Of a stretch of 64,000 nucleotides of DNA, positions 1-10,435 are shown in pieces. The DNA comes from Amylostereum areolatum (lineage: Eukaryota > Basidiomycota > Agaricomycetes > Russulales > Stereaceae). The translations under genes were made by a program, and so were the position numbers. The first letter of the stretch is position 1. Every line of letters starts with the position of its first letter. The stretch is from NCBI GenBank assembly GCA_012932865.1, contig SAXG01000013.1, positions 744,001 through 808,000 of the forward strand. Reading direction: 5' to 3'. Below the pieces are notes generated by a model. It was not told the DNA's origin. It saw only the letters and a list, made by a program, of their open reading frames with translations, and made no database searches.

Positions 1-1055
1 TGCACTGCGTTGGATGAAACTCGGCCGCGGTGATGACCTCGGTCAGCTCTTCCATGTTCGCAGGCTTGATGTCCACGATGTCTGTCCAGATGACGTCAGC
101 CTCCACCGCCGCGGACTAAGCGCCGCGGGACGTACTGAAGCTCTGGTCGCTGATGTTGAGGTTCCATAGGTTGACGCGGAGGTCGTCGGCGGAGATGTAC
201 GTTTCTTGGTCCGAGTTGACGGCGATGGAGTGGATGTGGTAGGCGTGGGCGTTCGAGTACACTTTGCGGGGGACGGCGGCGATGATGTTGTCCTGGTGGG
301 TCATCCGAGGCAAGCGCAGGTGCTGACGCAGCTGAGGCGGAGGGAGGCTGCGCTGACCGTCCATCAAGTTGGATTCTGAGACCACCCGGAGGGATTTCTC
401 GAAGACCTTCCATAGCTTGATCGTCTTGTCTGAGAAAAGGGGGGATGGTGCGTGAGCAGTGAGCAGGGCGCAGGGCGAGGGGGGGGGGGGGGGGGAACAC
501 GCACCGTTGGTGGAGAGCAGGAAATGGGCGGCGTTTTGGCGCTTGCACCATCTAATCTTGTTGATCTTCTCCTCGATTTCGAGCGACTTGAGGTAATCGA
601 ACTCTGGTTCGTGGGATTGGAACTCGGTGTAAAATTTGTACTCGCAGCCTTTTTTCTGCGGGAGAAGGGAACGGGAAGGAGGCGGAAGGGGGAGGTGCGG
701 AGACGCGATCAGGACCGAGATCGGGGATCGTGGGGAGGGGTGAGGTGAGAAAGACGGACCTGGTCGTTCCGCTCGAACAAGACGACGCGGCCGCCCTTGT
801 CGCCGGTGGCGAGGTAGTTTCCTGTTGAATCGAACTCGACGGTGGAGATGATGTCCGCTGATGAAGGGCGGGTGAGCTGCTTGATAAGCGGAGGAACGCG
901 CGGAGGGCGGAGGGAGGTGCGGCTCGGGCGTGGCACGACGTCGCCGCGAGAGCGAGGGTTCCGGGGTGAGATCACGCACCTTCTGTGATGTCCTCGACCT
1001 CTCCCTTGTCTCCGAAACACTGAGCGAATCGCCAGCCGGTCGCGTCGGTCTCCAT
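1..1055 (-). CDS. CDC55: PP2A regulatory subunit B (B55/PR55), 5' part
   Basis: WD40-type regulatory B subunit that directs protein phosphatase 2A to its substrates (mitotic exit, spindle checkpoint, stress signalling in fungi). Exons on the minus strand, with GT/AG borders and matching phases: 1055-980, 857-760, 655-505, 429-136 and 81 to beyond the left edge. Visible family blocks are the start [19 protein letters not shown], then [51 protein letters not shown], the fungal insert around SESNLMDGQ, and [16 protein letters not shown]. The last visible exon continues as [20 protein letters not shown]. The C-terminal WD40 blades lie outside the window. One intron carries a run of about 15 C (on the coding strand) near its donor. 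It is divergent from the COX9-like gene, with about 300 bp between the starts. Identification is by family motifs recalled from PP2A-B and is very secure. Confidence 0.95.
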
Positions 1056-1358
1056 GAGTCGTTCGCGGGGGGGAGTAAAAGCGGGGGGGAAGGGTGTGTC
1101 AGAGGTGGGTTCTAAGAGCGATTACGATGGAGAGAAGAGAGAAAAGTCGTCCGGGCTGTCGTGAGCGTCGTGTAGGGCGAGAGGGAGGGGGAAGGGGAAG
1201 GTGGCAGGAATGAGGACAAGGCGAGGAGGAGGCGCGGAGGCGGGAGGGTCTGACGAGCGCGTGTTTGCGTCTGTTTGGCCCCATTGTCTCTCTCGCGGCC
1301 TCGCCGTTTTCCGGTTTCTTCCTGTTCCCACCCACCACTCACCCACCCACCCTCAACG

Positions 1359-1657
1359 ATGTCCATCGCCCCCATCACCAGAAAACTCAGGAAGCGTCTT
1401 TGGCTCGACGTCTCTTCCGCCCTCGGTCTCGGCGTCTCCGCCGCCTACGCGTACTGGTATGTCTGACCGGACTTTCAGCAGCGTCCTCCACCGCTGACTC
1501 CTTTCCCCGCAGGTATGGCGTCCACTTGCCGTCTCGTGCGTCGGCCACCCGTCTCCTTCGTCTCCTGTACGATCATGTATGCTGACATATTCACCCCTCT
1601 CCAGTCCGCCGCCAGGAGGAGTTCTACCTCAAGTTGGAGCGCCAGAGGGCTGCGTAG
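1359..1657 (+). CDS. COX9: Cytochrome c oxidase subunit 9/VIIa-like small membrane protein
   Basis: A 57-residue protein from three exons: 1359-1456, 1513-1535 and 1605-1657. The middle exon is only 23 nt. Splicing is phase-consistent and ends at TAG. The N-terminus MSIAPITRKLRKRLWLDV matches the start of yeast Cox9 (MTIAPITG...). It is followed by one hydrophobic segment (LGLGVSAAYAYWYG) and a charged tail RRQEEFYLKLERQRAA, as in the yeast protein. The family role is a nuclear-encoded structural subunit of complex IV in the inner mitochondrial membrane. No cleavable presequence is evident, as usual for this subunit. The gene is too split to show as one long open frame, so it is easy to miss. 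Confidence rests on length, the N-terminal motif and the single membrane span. Confidence 0.85.
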
Positions 1658-2234
1658 GAGGTTGGAACCGGATGCATAGAAACGCGTTGTTGTTGTTGTT
1701 GTGTTGACCCACCCGACCGATGCATTGATTGCCTTTCTCTCTTCGTGGTGGATCCGTCGTCGACGCCGCCGCCGAATTTGAGCCTGTCCACGTCCAACTC
1801 GGCCCACCCGCCGCCTTCGACCCTTCCAGACCTCGCCCAGGCCACGATGGTCCCATCACCTCGCGCTACCCACTCCACCTCCGAACCCTGCACCACGTTG
1901 TGCAGCCTTCGCATCGGTGCCCGTTGACTCGAGAAGGACATCAACCGTGACGAGCGTGAATCGACCTGCTACTGCCATGGATTTTGATCTTGATCCTCAT
2001 ATTTTCCTGCGGGTCCCTTCCAGTCTTCAGACGCAGGATCCGGAGCCACCTCGAGTTCGACTTCAACGTACTTCCGGCGATTCAGAGAGAAGATATGCTA
2101 TAGTATAGGGATTGCGTACCATGTCCCTCCCGTCTATCGTGTGTACAACGAAATAAAATAAAGAAAGATACGCTCCTCCCTCGCCCATTAACCGAAAGAT
2201 GTCGATCGTACAGCACATAAAGATACACGCCGCG
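1658..2234. other. Intergenic region, convergent 3' ends
   Basis: No supportable gene. It lies between the COX9-like stop and the stop of the minus-strand DnaJ gene, so it should hold both 3' untranslated regions. An A-rich stretch with AATAAA-like motifs near 2149-2168 could act as a polyadenylation signal for the plus-strand gene. Short open frames here show no family resemblance. Confidence 0.5.
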
Positions 2235-3180
2235 CTACTTGAGCAGCCCCTTACTCTTCAACGCCTCGCACGCCTCCACCGCCTCCTCCTCGATCCGCTT
2301 CACCTTCTCCCAGTCCGTCCCCAGCCCGAACAACCCGATCTCGTGGTCCTTCCTCCGCTGCTTGCTCTGCAAGCCCCGCTCGCACCCGACCCGCATCTCG
2401 TACGCGAACGTGCTCTCCACCTTCTGCTCGAACCGCCGCAGGTACGGCGTGTCCACCTTCTTGTTGCTGTCCCCCTTCCCGCCCGTGTCCCTCGCCCAGC
2501 TCCCGCACCCGCGCGATCTCCGCCGCCACCGGGTGCCCCGCGAACTCCGCCGCGTTGACGTGGTACGCGACCCCGAGCGCGGGCGTCGTCCGCTCCACGT
2601 TGAACTGCGCCGAGGGCGCGAACGCGAAGCGCGGGTCCGGCCTCGGCGCCGCCTCGAACACGTTCGGCAGCGCGCTCAGCAGCGTCAGCGCGAACAGGAT
2701 CAGCAGCGGCGCGAGCTGCGTCAGGATCGAGCGCGGCGTCTGCGCCTCCGCCGCCTGCTGCCGCTGCTGCGCCTGCCGCGCCGCGCCCGCGCCCGCGCCG
2801 TTGGTGTACACCCGCGTCGTGCGGAAGCCGCCGGGGCCGAAGCTCGCGGAGAACACTGTTTCGTCCCGAAAAAGAGGGCGGTCAGAGGAGGTCGGAGCGC
2901 GGGGGAGGAACACGCACTCGGCCCGCCGTTGAACCCGCCGCCGCCGCCACCGCCCATCCCGCCCCCGAAGAACATGTTGAACAGGTCCTCGGGGCTGAGC
3001 TCGCCCTCGAACCCGCCTCCGCCACCGAACGCACTCGTGCTGAAGCTCGACGAGGGCGAGCGCGAGGCCATCCCGGAGAACCTCGATTCAGGATCGGAGC
3101 CGCTACGGTCGTACGCTGCGCGTTTTTGGGGATCTGACCGCATAGTGATCGGGTGAGAGGGAGGACATCAGCGCGAACAA

Positions 3181-3213
<33 letters not shown>

Positions 3214-3939
3214 GGCGTACCGGAGAGCACTTGGAATGCTTTTGAGACCACTGGAAGGGAGGGGGCGAGTTCGTCAACATGTATGTAACGATTGGGGGGT
3301 GCGAAGATGCACGCACTTTTGAACGCCTCGTCCGCCCCCGGCGCACCGTTCTTGTCCGGATGGAGCGCCAGCGCCAAGCTACGTCCCGCCGTCAACCCAT
3401 CGTCCGTCCTCCAATCCCTCCCAAACAAGCGATACGCACGCACCTTTCGATACGCCTTCTTCACCTCCGCCTCCTCGCACTCGCGCTTCACCGCGAGGAT
3501 CTCGTAGTACTCCGTCACCTTGCACCCGCGCACGCGCTTCACGACCGCCACGTTCTCCGCCGTATACTCCCGCTTCTCCGCCCCGTCCTCGTCCCCGTCC
3601 CGACCGTTCACAGAAGACGCACCCGAGCCCGCCTTCGAGCCCTCCGCGTGCCGGTGCTTCGCCCCTCCTGCCGACGGATGCGCTTCTGCTCCTGACGAGA
3701 ACGTCTCGGCCGTCTTTGCGTTGGTCGCCCCTGACTGATGAGGAGGAGGTGGATGAGGTGGACGAGGAGGACGAGGAGGCCTCGGCGTCGATGCGCTCGA
3801 GCAACGTCTGCGCCTCGGACGTGCGGAAGAGCGCGAGCGATTTCTGCGCGAACTTGCGCGCGGAGGGGAAGTTGCCTGCCGCGCGGTGCTTCTGGGCGAT
3901 GTAGAGACAGCGCTGGGCCTCGTCTTTGTTGCTCTCCAT
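2235..3939 (-). CDS. DnaJ (Hsp40) membrane protein, DNAJB12/DUF1977 type
   Basis: J-domain co-chaperone expected at the ER membrane. The start at 3939 gives MESNKDEAQRCLYIAQ, the usual N-terminus of the DNAJB12/14 group. A Ser-rich linker follows, then the J domain (TEYYEILAVKRECEEAEVKKAYRK, HPDKN at about 3355, SKAFQVLS, QKRAAYD), a Gly/Phe-rich stretch with FNMFFGGGM, one membrane span (LAPLLILFALTLLSALPNV) and a C-terminal DUF1977-like region ending VDTPYLRRFEQKVE...KSKGLLK. An intron carries a 29-nt G run (plus strand). Three places resist a clean reading: the Ser-rich linker (3720-3790), the intron inside helix II of the J domain (3378-3444, where the best GT and AG leave the frame off by one) and about 2485-2515. 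These may be assembly errors or a decaying gene. The family call is firm, the exact model is not. Confidence 0.85.
3182..3210. repeat. Poly-G homopolymer, 29 nt
   Basis: An uninterrupted run of G on the plus strand (C on the transcribed side) inside a DnaJ intron, just downstream of the GTACGC donor. A second run of about 15 G sits near 481-495 in a PP2A-B intron in the same position relative to its donor. Confidence 0.95.
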
Positions 3940-4337
3940 CTCGGGGTCGGAGGGCCTTGCGAAGAGGAAGGGGGGGAAGAGGGAGGGAGGGAGATGGGGG
4001 GAGACTGACGTGGTGGGACTGAGGCTGGGTGACCGGAAACGAGATTGGTGGGAGGGAACCGTCACGGGGATCGTGACCCGTCACCCACTTTCTTTGTTGG
4101 CCATCGTCACGCCGACCACCACGACTCGGACGTCCCTGATGCCTAACTTTTAGGCTTCGCAGCAGAAGGACTACCCATGTATAAAGACGCGTACGAACGC
4201 CTTCGAAGGCTCCTCATGCGCCCATAAAGCTCGTCAGGGAAGAAAGACTGTAAATACAGTGCACCTCTCCCTCTAATGAATGAAAACCACGCGGCCGCCC
4301 TCCTCCAAGTTTAGCGGAGAGATCTATGCAGCGCCGC

Positions 4338-6077
4338 TCACGCATACGACCGCACCCGCGAGAACCAGAACGGCCGCTCGTTCTTCAGCGCGAGCGGCCT
4401 CGCCTCCCCGCTCTCGACGTCGACCGAGTCGTACCCGGCAAAGTCGAGCTTGTTCCACCGGCCCATCGGCCGCGCGCGCAGGCTGAGCGTCATCTGGAAC
4501 GTGTACCGCGCGTCGGGCTTCGACGGGTCGAACAAGTTCGTGACGTGCACCGCGGTGCCGATCAGGCGCCATGTGCCGATGTAGAGGCCCTGAAACGGGG
4601 GCGGAACAGTCAGTGCGGGTGGAGGGAGGACGGGGGGGGGGGGAGGGGGTACTACCTTCATGCGGAGGGTGGGCTTGAGAGAGTGGATGATGTCTTGCGG
4701 GGCGTGTTCTTCGTTAGCGAGGAGAGAGATCACTTGGCCGTTGGGGTAGAATCGCCTGCCACGACGTGAGCCAGCGCTTCGACCCGCCGAGTTGAGTAGG
4801 AAATCGGACGTACAGGTAACGGTGATACGTTATGAGGTGGTTGACCTGCAGCACGACGAAGTGAGCATCGCCCGCACGCGGCACGACATGAAGCAGCTCA
4901 CGTTCACCCACAAGTTCTCGCTCAGGCCTGGCCGTCTGCGTCGCGCCAAGTCAGCATGCAAAAGGGAAGAGAAAAAAAAGCAGGAGAGAGAACGCACATG
5001 TACTGGCAGATGGCGATGTACACCCCGTCCAGACGCACGCGCGGATGCTCGATGTACACCCGCCTGTGATCCCCCGCGAACCGCTCGATAACCTCCTGCA
5101 CGCTCTCGTCCTCCGTGATCTGCGGAAACCTGTACGCGCCCTCCACGAGCGGCCTGCAGCACCCGCCCGCCCAAACCAAGCGCGTCAGCATCATTCCCGC
5201 ATGAGCCCCGCCCGCCCGCCCGCCCGCCCGCCGCGCGCAACCCACAAAGGGACGAAGCGTCTCACCTCCAGATCGCCTTGTCCAGGCTGATGACCCGCGC
5301 CTTCCGACACGCGCCCGCGAAGCGCTCGACGCCCGTCGGGTCGAGGTGGCGCAGGATGACGACGAGGAGCTCGTCCGGGAGCGTCCCGAGCGGGACGCCG
5401 GCCGTGGCGTCTTCGGGCTCGAATCGGAGCGCGGGGGGGAACCCGCGCAGGAGCAGCGCGAGCACGCCCGTCACCGCCGTGCGGTCGACCGTCGCATGGT
5501 GGGGCTTCCCGGGACCGTGTCCGTGCGCGCTGGCGGCGGGCAGGTTCAGCACCTCGATCTCCGCCGAGGCGGACGGCGCGTGCTGGGGCGCCGGCGTGTT
5601 CTGTTGTTGCTGCTGCTGCTGCTGCTGGCGCTGCTGCTGGCGCTCGGCGGTCATGTACGCCCGGTCGACGTTCGCGTCGAGCTTGAACGCCTGTCGGTAG
5701 AGCCGCAGCGCGTCGTCGAGCTTGCTGTTCTGCTCGCAGCGCACGGCCTGCCGGTAGGCATCGAGCGCGGTCGTGCGCGCGGCGCGGGGGCCGTGCGTGG
5801 TCACGGTGAAGGGCGCGGAGGGGCGGGTCGGGGGGGACTGGGGGAGGGCCAGAGAGGGCTCGGGAGGGTGCTCCGAGTCCAAGTCTGCGCCGGGGCTTGC
5901 GCTGGCGGGGTGTGCGGCGTCATCGACGGTGGGGTCGCGGGCGGAGGAGCTCGAGGGCACGGGCACGGGCGCTGGCGGGGGTTGCTGCTGCTGTCTCTGG
6001 AGAACCTCGGAGCGCCATTGCTCGCGGAAACTGCGGAGCTCTTCTGGATCTTCTTCTTCGGGAGAGGCGACGGACAT
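4338..6077 (-). CDS. HRT3: F-box protein of the Hrt3/FBXO9 family
   Basis: Substrate-recognition subunit of an SCF ubiquitin ligase. The start at 6077 gives MSVASPEEEDPEELRSF. There is a TPR-like block (ALDAYRQAVRCEQNSKLDDALRLYRQAFKLD) and a Gln run in the linker. The F-box follows (LPDELLVVILRHLDPTGVERFAGACRKARVISLDKAIWR). After it comes the Hrt3/FBXO9 C-terminal domain: VYIEHPRVRLDGVYIAICQY, LITYHRYL, GQVISLLANEE, GLYIGTWRL, YTFQMTLSLRARPMGRWNKL and KNERPFWFSRVRSYA, then stop. Exons include 6077-5266 and 5153-4998, then smaller ones joined across GT-AG introns near 4997-4940, 4905-4850, 4815-4755 and 4650-4590. The frame is maintained throughout and the gene looks intact. The family is known to link protein quality control and nutrient signalling; the substrate here is unknown. 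Confidence 0.92.
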
Positions 6078-6595
6078 GGTGGGAGGAGGTGAGATAGGGA
6101 CGAGTTCAAGGGGGCTTACTCAGACTACTAATGCACCGTATGAGCATTACAACATCGGGCCATTGCGACATCGTCGACGAAGGTGGCGCTCGATGTGACT
6201 CTGCGTCGACCGGCGATGTCAAAAAAAAAGCAACGGTATTATTGAGGAGGACTAAATAGCGGGGTATGCACAGCAAAATCAACGCAATAGGACATCCATC
6301 CGGACGACGAAACAAAGTGGTGAAGCGGAGCGAACAGAGGATCGGCGCGGTGCCAAGTCTATAAGTAAGGAGCTAGCGGGATTAGACTTCAGTTCAGTTA
6401 GAGCATTAGGCGAGGGGGCGGAGACAAGACGACGGGACGGGGCGTATACGGTAAGTAGGTGAGACTCTAGGCGGTCTGCATCTATGTTCTAGGTTGATTA
6501 GTATATAAGTCAGGCAGATATATGGTGGGAGCGGGAAGAGTATATGGACAGCAGCGGATGCGAAAACATTTTGGAGGGAGAGAGGGGCGGGGAGA
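6078..6595. other. Intergenic region between two minus-strand F-box genes
   Basis: It should hold the promoter of the Hrt3-like gene and the 3' end of the next F-box gene. No coding feature is supportable. Confidence 0.5.
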
Positions 6596-8212
6596 TCAGA
6601 GGAGCCTTGCCTGAAGGCGTCTGTACGCGTCGGAGACGTCGCCCCAGGACGTCTCCTCGCCGCAGTCAAAGTCGATCTCCCGGACGGAGGGGAACGCTCG
6701 GTAGAGGTACTCCGCCAGCCCGTCCACATCGACCCCGTCGCCCTTGCGCGCGCACCCGACCGTGAGGGCGTCGAGCGTGGACTGCGATGCGGCGGCCATG
6801 GGGGGGTGCACGGCGGCGGGGACCGCGGCGACGTCCATCGGGACGGAGAGGACGCGAAGGGCGGGGCAGAGCTGTGCGAACACGGGCAGACTGGCGAGCG
6901 TCGCGCGGGGCTGCATGGTGAAGTACGTCGGGTAGTCGAACGCCTCCACGGGCCGGGTCCAGAGCCCGAGGTGCTCGATCGCGGGCCACCAGCGCGCGAC
7001 GGTCGCGAGGTCCGCGTCGTTCACGTCCGCGGGGATCGACGCGTCCAGGGCGAACCGGCGCAGGCCGGCGACCTTGGCGAGCGGGGCGAGCGTGCCGAGC
7101 GTGAAGTGGAGCTTGGGCGGCTGCGCGAGGTCGGGCATTTCGCAGAAGCTCGTGTGGGACTCGACGGTGAGCGCTTGGAGGCTGTCGGCGGCTTTGTCGG
7201 CGAGCAGGGCGAACACGGGCGTCCAACTGTCCACCGAGCGCGGCTTGAGGTCCGACTCGAGCTCGACGGTCTTGAGGTGGGATCCGCCGGTGGGGAAGCA
7301 GGCGATGAGGGCTTCGAGGGCGGCTGGCGCGCCGCGCACCTCCAGCCGTTCCAGGGCGGCGAAGCGCTCGCTGCCATCGAGAGCGTCGCGGAGCTCGTCC
7401 ACGTCCATACCGTCGAGCTGGACGCGGAGACCCTTGAGCTGGGGGAATTCGCCGACGGCGGCGAGGGTGCGGGGGGACATATCTGCACCCACGCACAGGG
7501 AGAGCGTGCGCAGTCCACGGAGCGTGGCGACCGTGTCCAAAACGCGTTCGCCCACGCGGCCCCTGAGGCTGAAGTGGTGGAGCGAGGGCGCGAGGCGCGC
7601 GACGGCGTCGACGTACGCACAAAGGGATTCCCCGGGGTGGGTGGTCGCGGCCTTTCGTCCGAAGCCGATGTCGATGGACAGGGTGCGGAGGTTTGGGGAG
7701 AGGAAGAGCGGGGCGGGGAGGGCGCGTTTTAGGGGGTCGGAGAGGTTGAGACGGACGGAGGCGAGGGAGGGGAGGATGAAAGGGCCGCCGAGGGCGAGGT
7801 GGGAAAGAAGCGTTGGGGGGATGCGGGGGGAAAGGCGGGCGCTGTACTGGACGCTTCGTACCCGCAAAGCGTGCGCGTAGAAATTGGCCAAAACGGCGGG
7901 CGACGGGGCGTCGGCGATGGTCTGCGTAGGGGAATATGAGCACGTACGTGGCGGTCGAGAGCGAAAGGGACGTACGAAGGAGTCGCTCGAGCGGCTCACG
8001 CTGGGAAGCAAGGCGAAGAGGGGGTCCATCGAGGAGAGGGATTCCCACAGAACGTCGAGGGCGGGGTCCTTCCAGGCGCGACAGACGACGGCGAGACGGG
8101 CGAAGGCGTCGAGGACGGCGTTCCTGTTCGCGTCGTCGTCGACATGGGAAAAGACGGAGCGAAGGATTTCGTCGATGAGGAGAACGTGATGCATGGGAGG
8201 TCGTGAGTGCAA
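6596..8212 (-). CDS. F-box/leucine-rich-repeat-like protein, intronless
   Basis: A single exon of 538 residues. Two in-frame starts are close together, at 8212 (MHSRPPMHHV) and 8194 (MHHVLLIDEI); the second places the F-box at the very N-terminus, as in most Agaricomycete relatives. Its F-box-like segment reads LLIDEILRSVFSHVDDDANRNAVLDAFARLAVVCRAWKDPALDVLWESL. The rest is an irregular leucine-rich array (LRTLSIDIGF, LRGLRTLSLCVGA, LERLEVRGAPAALEAL, LQALTVESH, LGLWTRPVEAF). Such proteins are very numerous in mushrooms and usually act as putative SCF adaptors with unknown targets. Codon use and GC content match the neighbouring host genes. No frame break is visible. Confidence 0.85.
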   Translation of the reverse strand: MHSRPPMHHVLLIDEILRSVFSHVDDDANRNAVLDAFARLAVVCRAWKDPALDVLWESLSSMDPLFALLPSVSRSSDSFVRPFRSRPPRTCSYSPTQTIADAPSPAVLANFYAHALRVRSVQYSARLSPRIPPTLLSHLALGGPFILPSLASVRLNLSDPLKRALPAPLFLSPNLRTLSIDIGFGRKAATTHPGESLCAYVDAVARLAPSLHHFSLRGRVGERVLDTVATLRGLRTLSLCVGADMSPRTLAAVGEFPQLKGLRVQLDGMDVDELRDALDGSERFAALERLEVRGAPAALEALIACFPTGGSHLKTVELESDLKPRSVDSWTPVFALLADKAADSLQALTVESHTSFCEMPDLAQPPKLHFTLGTLAPLAKVAGLRRFALDASIPADVNDADLATVARWWPAIEHLGLWTRPVEAFDYPTYFTMQPRATLASLPVFAQLCPALRVLSVPMDVAAVPAAVHPPMAAASQSTLDALTVGCARKGDGVDVDGLAEYLYRAFPSVREIDFDCGEETSWGDVSDAYRRLQARLL

Positions 8213-9866
8213 GCGAGTGTGGGAGGGAGGGTCAATAAGTAGAGGACGGAGGGAGAGTATGATTCTGAAACGAGTGGCGGGGGCAGAGGGTTGGCAAGTG
8301 TCGGCGAGAGAAAATGAGGCCGAGCGGGAGATGTACGTTTTGAGAAAGAAGGAGTGAGGCCGAAGTGTAAGTAGCTCCGTCTAAGCTGCCGTCGCCCGTC
8401 GTTGCCTTGGGTACTTGCGCCAAAGTGCAGCGGGAACTGGATACGTGGAGTCGTCGTCCGAGCGGAGAACGGAAGCAAGCCTCGGGGCTTCTCTTTTTCC
8501 CCTTCCTGCCCTCCCATTGGCTCCAGGTCACGTGTAACTCACACTCTAAACCTTGATTCTGCACCACGTCATCGTCCGGTGCCTGTCCTTCTCCTCACGC
8601 CCACGCGACGCACCGCCCGCATCGAACAGATCGGAAGGAAATCCGGAAATTACACACTGCAAGCTGGACATGCGCGAGAGGCTTGGCTGCACAAACAAAG
8701 TATAAGGACCGGCAGAGAGAACAACAAAAACGGTACGATCATGACATAGTCAAGCACCGAATGCTCACGACAACAGCGTGTAAAAATCGGGGAGAATGTG
8801 TAGCGTTCTAGAGTTATGAACCGGGAATGGGGCAATCATCGGTACGGCCGGAAGACGTCCGAGAACACGAGGCTCGATGAAGCGGCCTCGAGGGACAATT
8901 CCGAGTATGTACATCCGTCGACATGCTCTACACATGCGTGGCATCAGCACGGAGTGGCGGACATGGTTCAATGGCCCACCGCCTCCTATTTTGAAACGGA
9001 AGTCGCACATCGCGTACCTACAGCCTGGCCCCGGTCTACGGATGTGATCGATGTGCCGTCCCTCTAGCAGACTAGCAAGTCGGGGACTTGTTCAACCAGG
9101 GTTGAACCACTGTCTTTGACCAGATATCGCTCTCGCGTTGCTCGGCCGTGTGCTTGATCCTCGATGAGTTCATATTTGTAAACTTCCGACGCCAACGGGG
9201 AAAGACACCAAAGGCATGCCAGATGGTGCGAATGCCGGATATTAATGCCATCGCTGGAGGAGAAAAAATCAGGGGTTAAGTTGACATCCAGCGCCGATCC
9301 TCCGACGTCACAGACCCTCACAGAACTCCAACAGAACTCAGTATCCTGATCCATATATTTGCTTTTCGTTCCCAGTACGTGTATCGTCCAGGTCGGCCCA
9401 GGTCCCGCTCGGCGCTCTGCGAGAGACGATGGACAAGGTGCTCGGCGTTCAGCAGGGCAGCCAGGAGTAGTTGCTGATAAGTCTCTCGCGGCAAACATAT
9501 CCCAAATGTGTTCGAGTACAAGCAAAGGAGAATTGTCTGACTAACCAGTCGGAGGGTGCCACTGGGCACGCGAGCCAAGGAATGTGGAACCTTGAGTCTT
9601 CCTGGTTGCAGTAAGGACCATGATTCGGGCGGAATCCTATGGCGAGACGCATTTCGGTGACAGGAATGAAGGTCAGGATCTTGTCAGGATCTCTGAGCCA
9701 ACAAGTATCAGTTGTAGACCGAGCTGGTCAAGAGGCAAGGCTTCAAAAGAAGGATGTCGACGGTGCCGCGGACTTGCGTTATTATGTAATTGGGATTTCG
9801 TTGACCGTTGACTTCGGGTCGAGACTCGACCGTGACCGTGGTCCATCACAACTTCAAGTACAAAGA
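8213..9866. other. Intergenic region, nothing clearly coding
   Basis: About 1.65 kb between the F-box gene and the mariner element. Open frames are short and on both strands without family resemblance. An 18-bp inverted repeat (GTTCAACC-AG-GGTTGAAC) lies at 9090-9107. The right end abuts the mariner terminal repeat. Confidence 0.5.
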
Positions 9867-9937
9867 TACAGCCGTTTGCATAACCGACTGGAATCCGCGC
9901 GTCGAGAAACTTGTTTGTCAGAGCCAAACATTGCCTT
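9866..9937 (+). repeat. Left terminal inverted repeat of the mariner element
   Basis: 72 bp, identical to the reverse complement of 13821-13892 in my base-by-base comparison. The TA at 9867-9868 is the presumed target site. Confidence 0.95.
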
Positions 9938-10435
9938 ATTGGGAGTGCTTATCACATTCGTCACGCAGTGACTCATTTGTGACTTCGTGCTGTTCAGGAG
10001 CGGGCTTCCTGATCTTTGCGATGACCATTGACGACATGTTCCATCTACTTTCCACCCAAATGACCTCTCCAGAGTGATCAACACTCTCCGTGTCGGGCTT
10101 CGGGAGTCATGAAAACTCCTCATAGCTGGCCTAGAAGCCTTCAATACCCTGAAAAACCTCAACAACGAGCACAAACCACCCTTGTTGCTTGGATACTCGG
10201 TGAGTGAGGAGTCGGGAGCCTCGGAGACGTCCCCCTCGTGGTCTTGGATGCTTACACTTAATTTGGATCTCTCTAGAAACCAAAACTGCGCATGATTGAA
10301 GGGCAACAACGAGGGTGGGATTCTGGTGGATGACAGGAGCACGGCGAAGTTGCGGTGAAGTTGGCGAAGATGATAAAAAGCCTCGGGTTTTGAGCTTGTG
10401 AGTTCCATCCCCATCTTTTTCCCGCTCCCTCCCTC

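Noticed and set aside
6666..8048. Long alternative frames, sense and antisense, in the F-box/LRR gene
   Set aside because: A high-GC shadow effect; the products are Arg/Pro-rich and match no family, while the 538-residue frame has an F-box and leucine repeats.
9090..9107. An 18-bp inverted repeat, GTTCAACC-AG-GGTTGAAC
   Set aside because: An isolated palindrome in intergenic DNA with no adjacent gene or repeat partner; too little to assign as a regulatory site or terminator.
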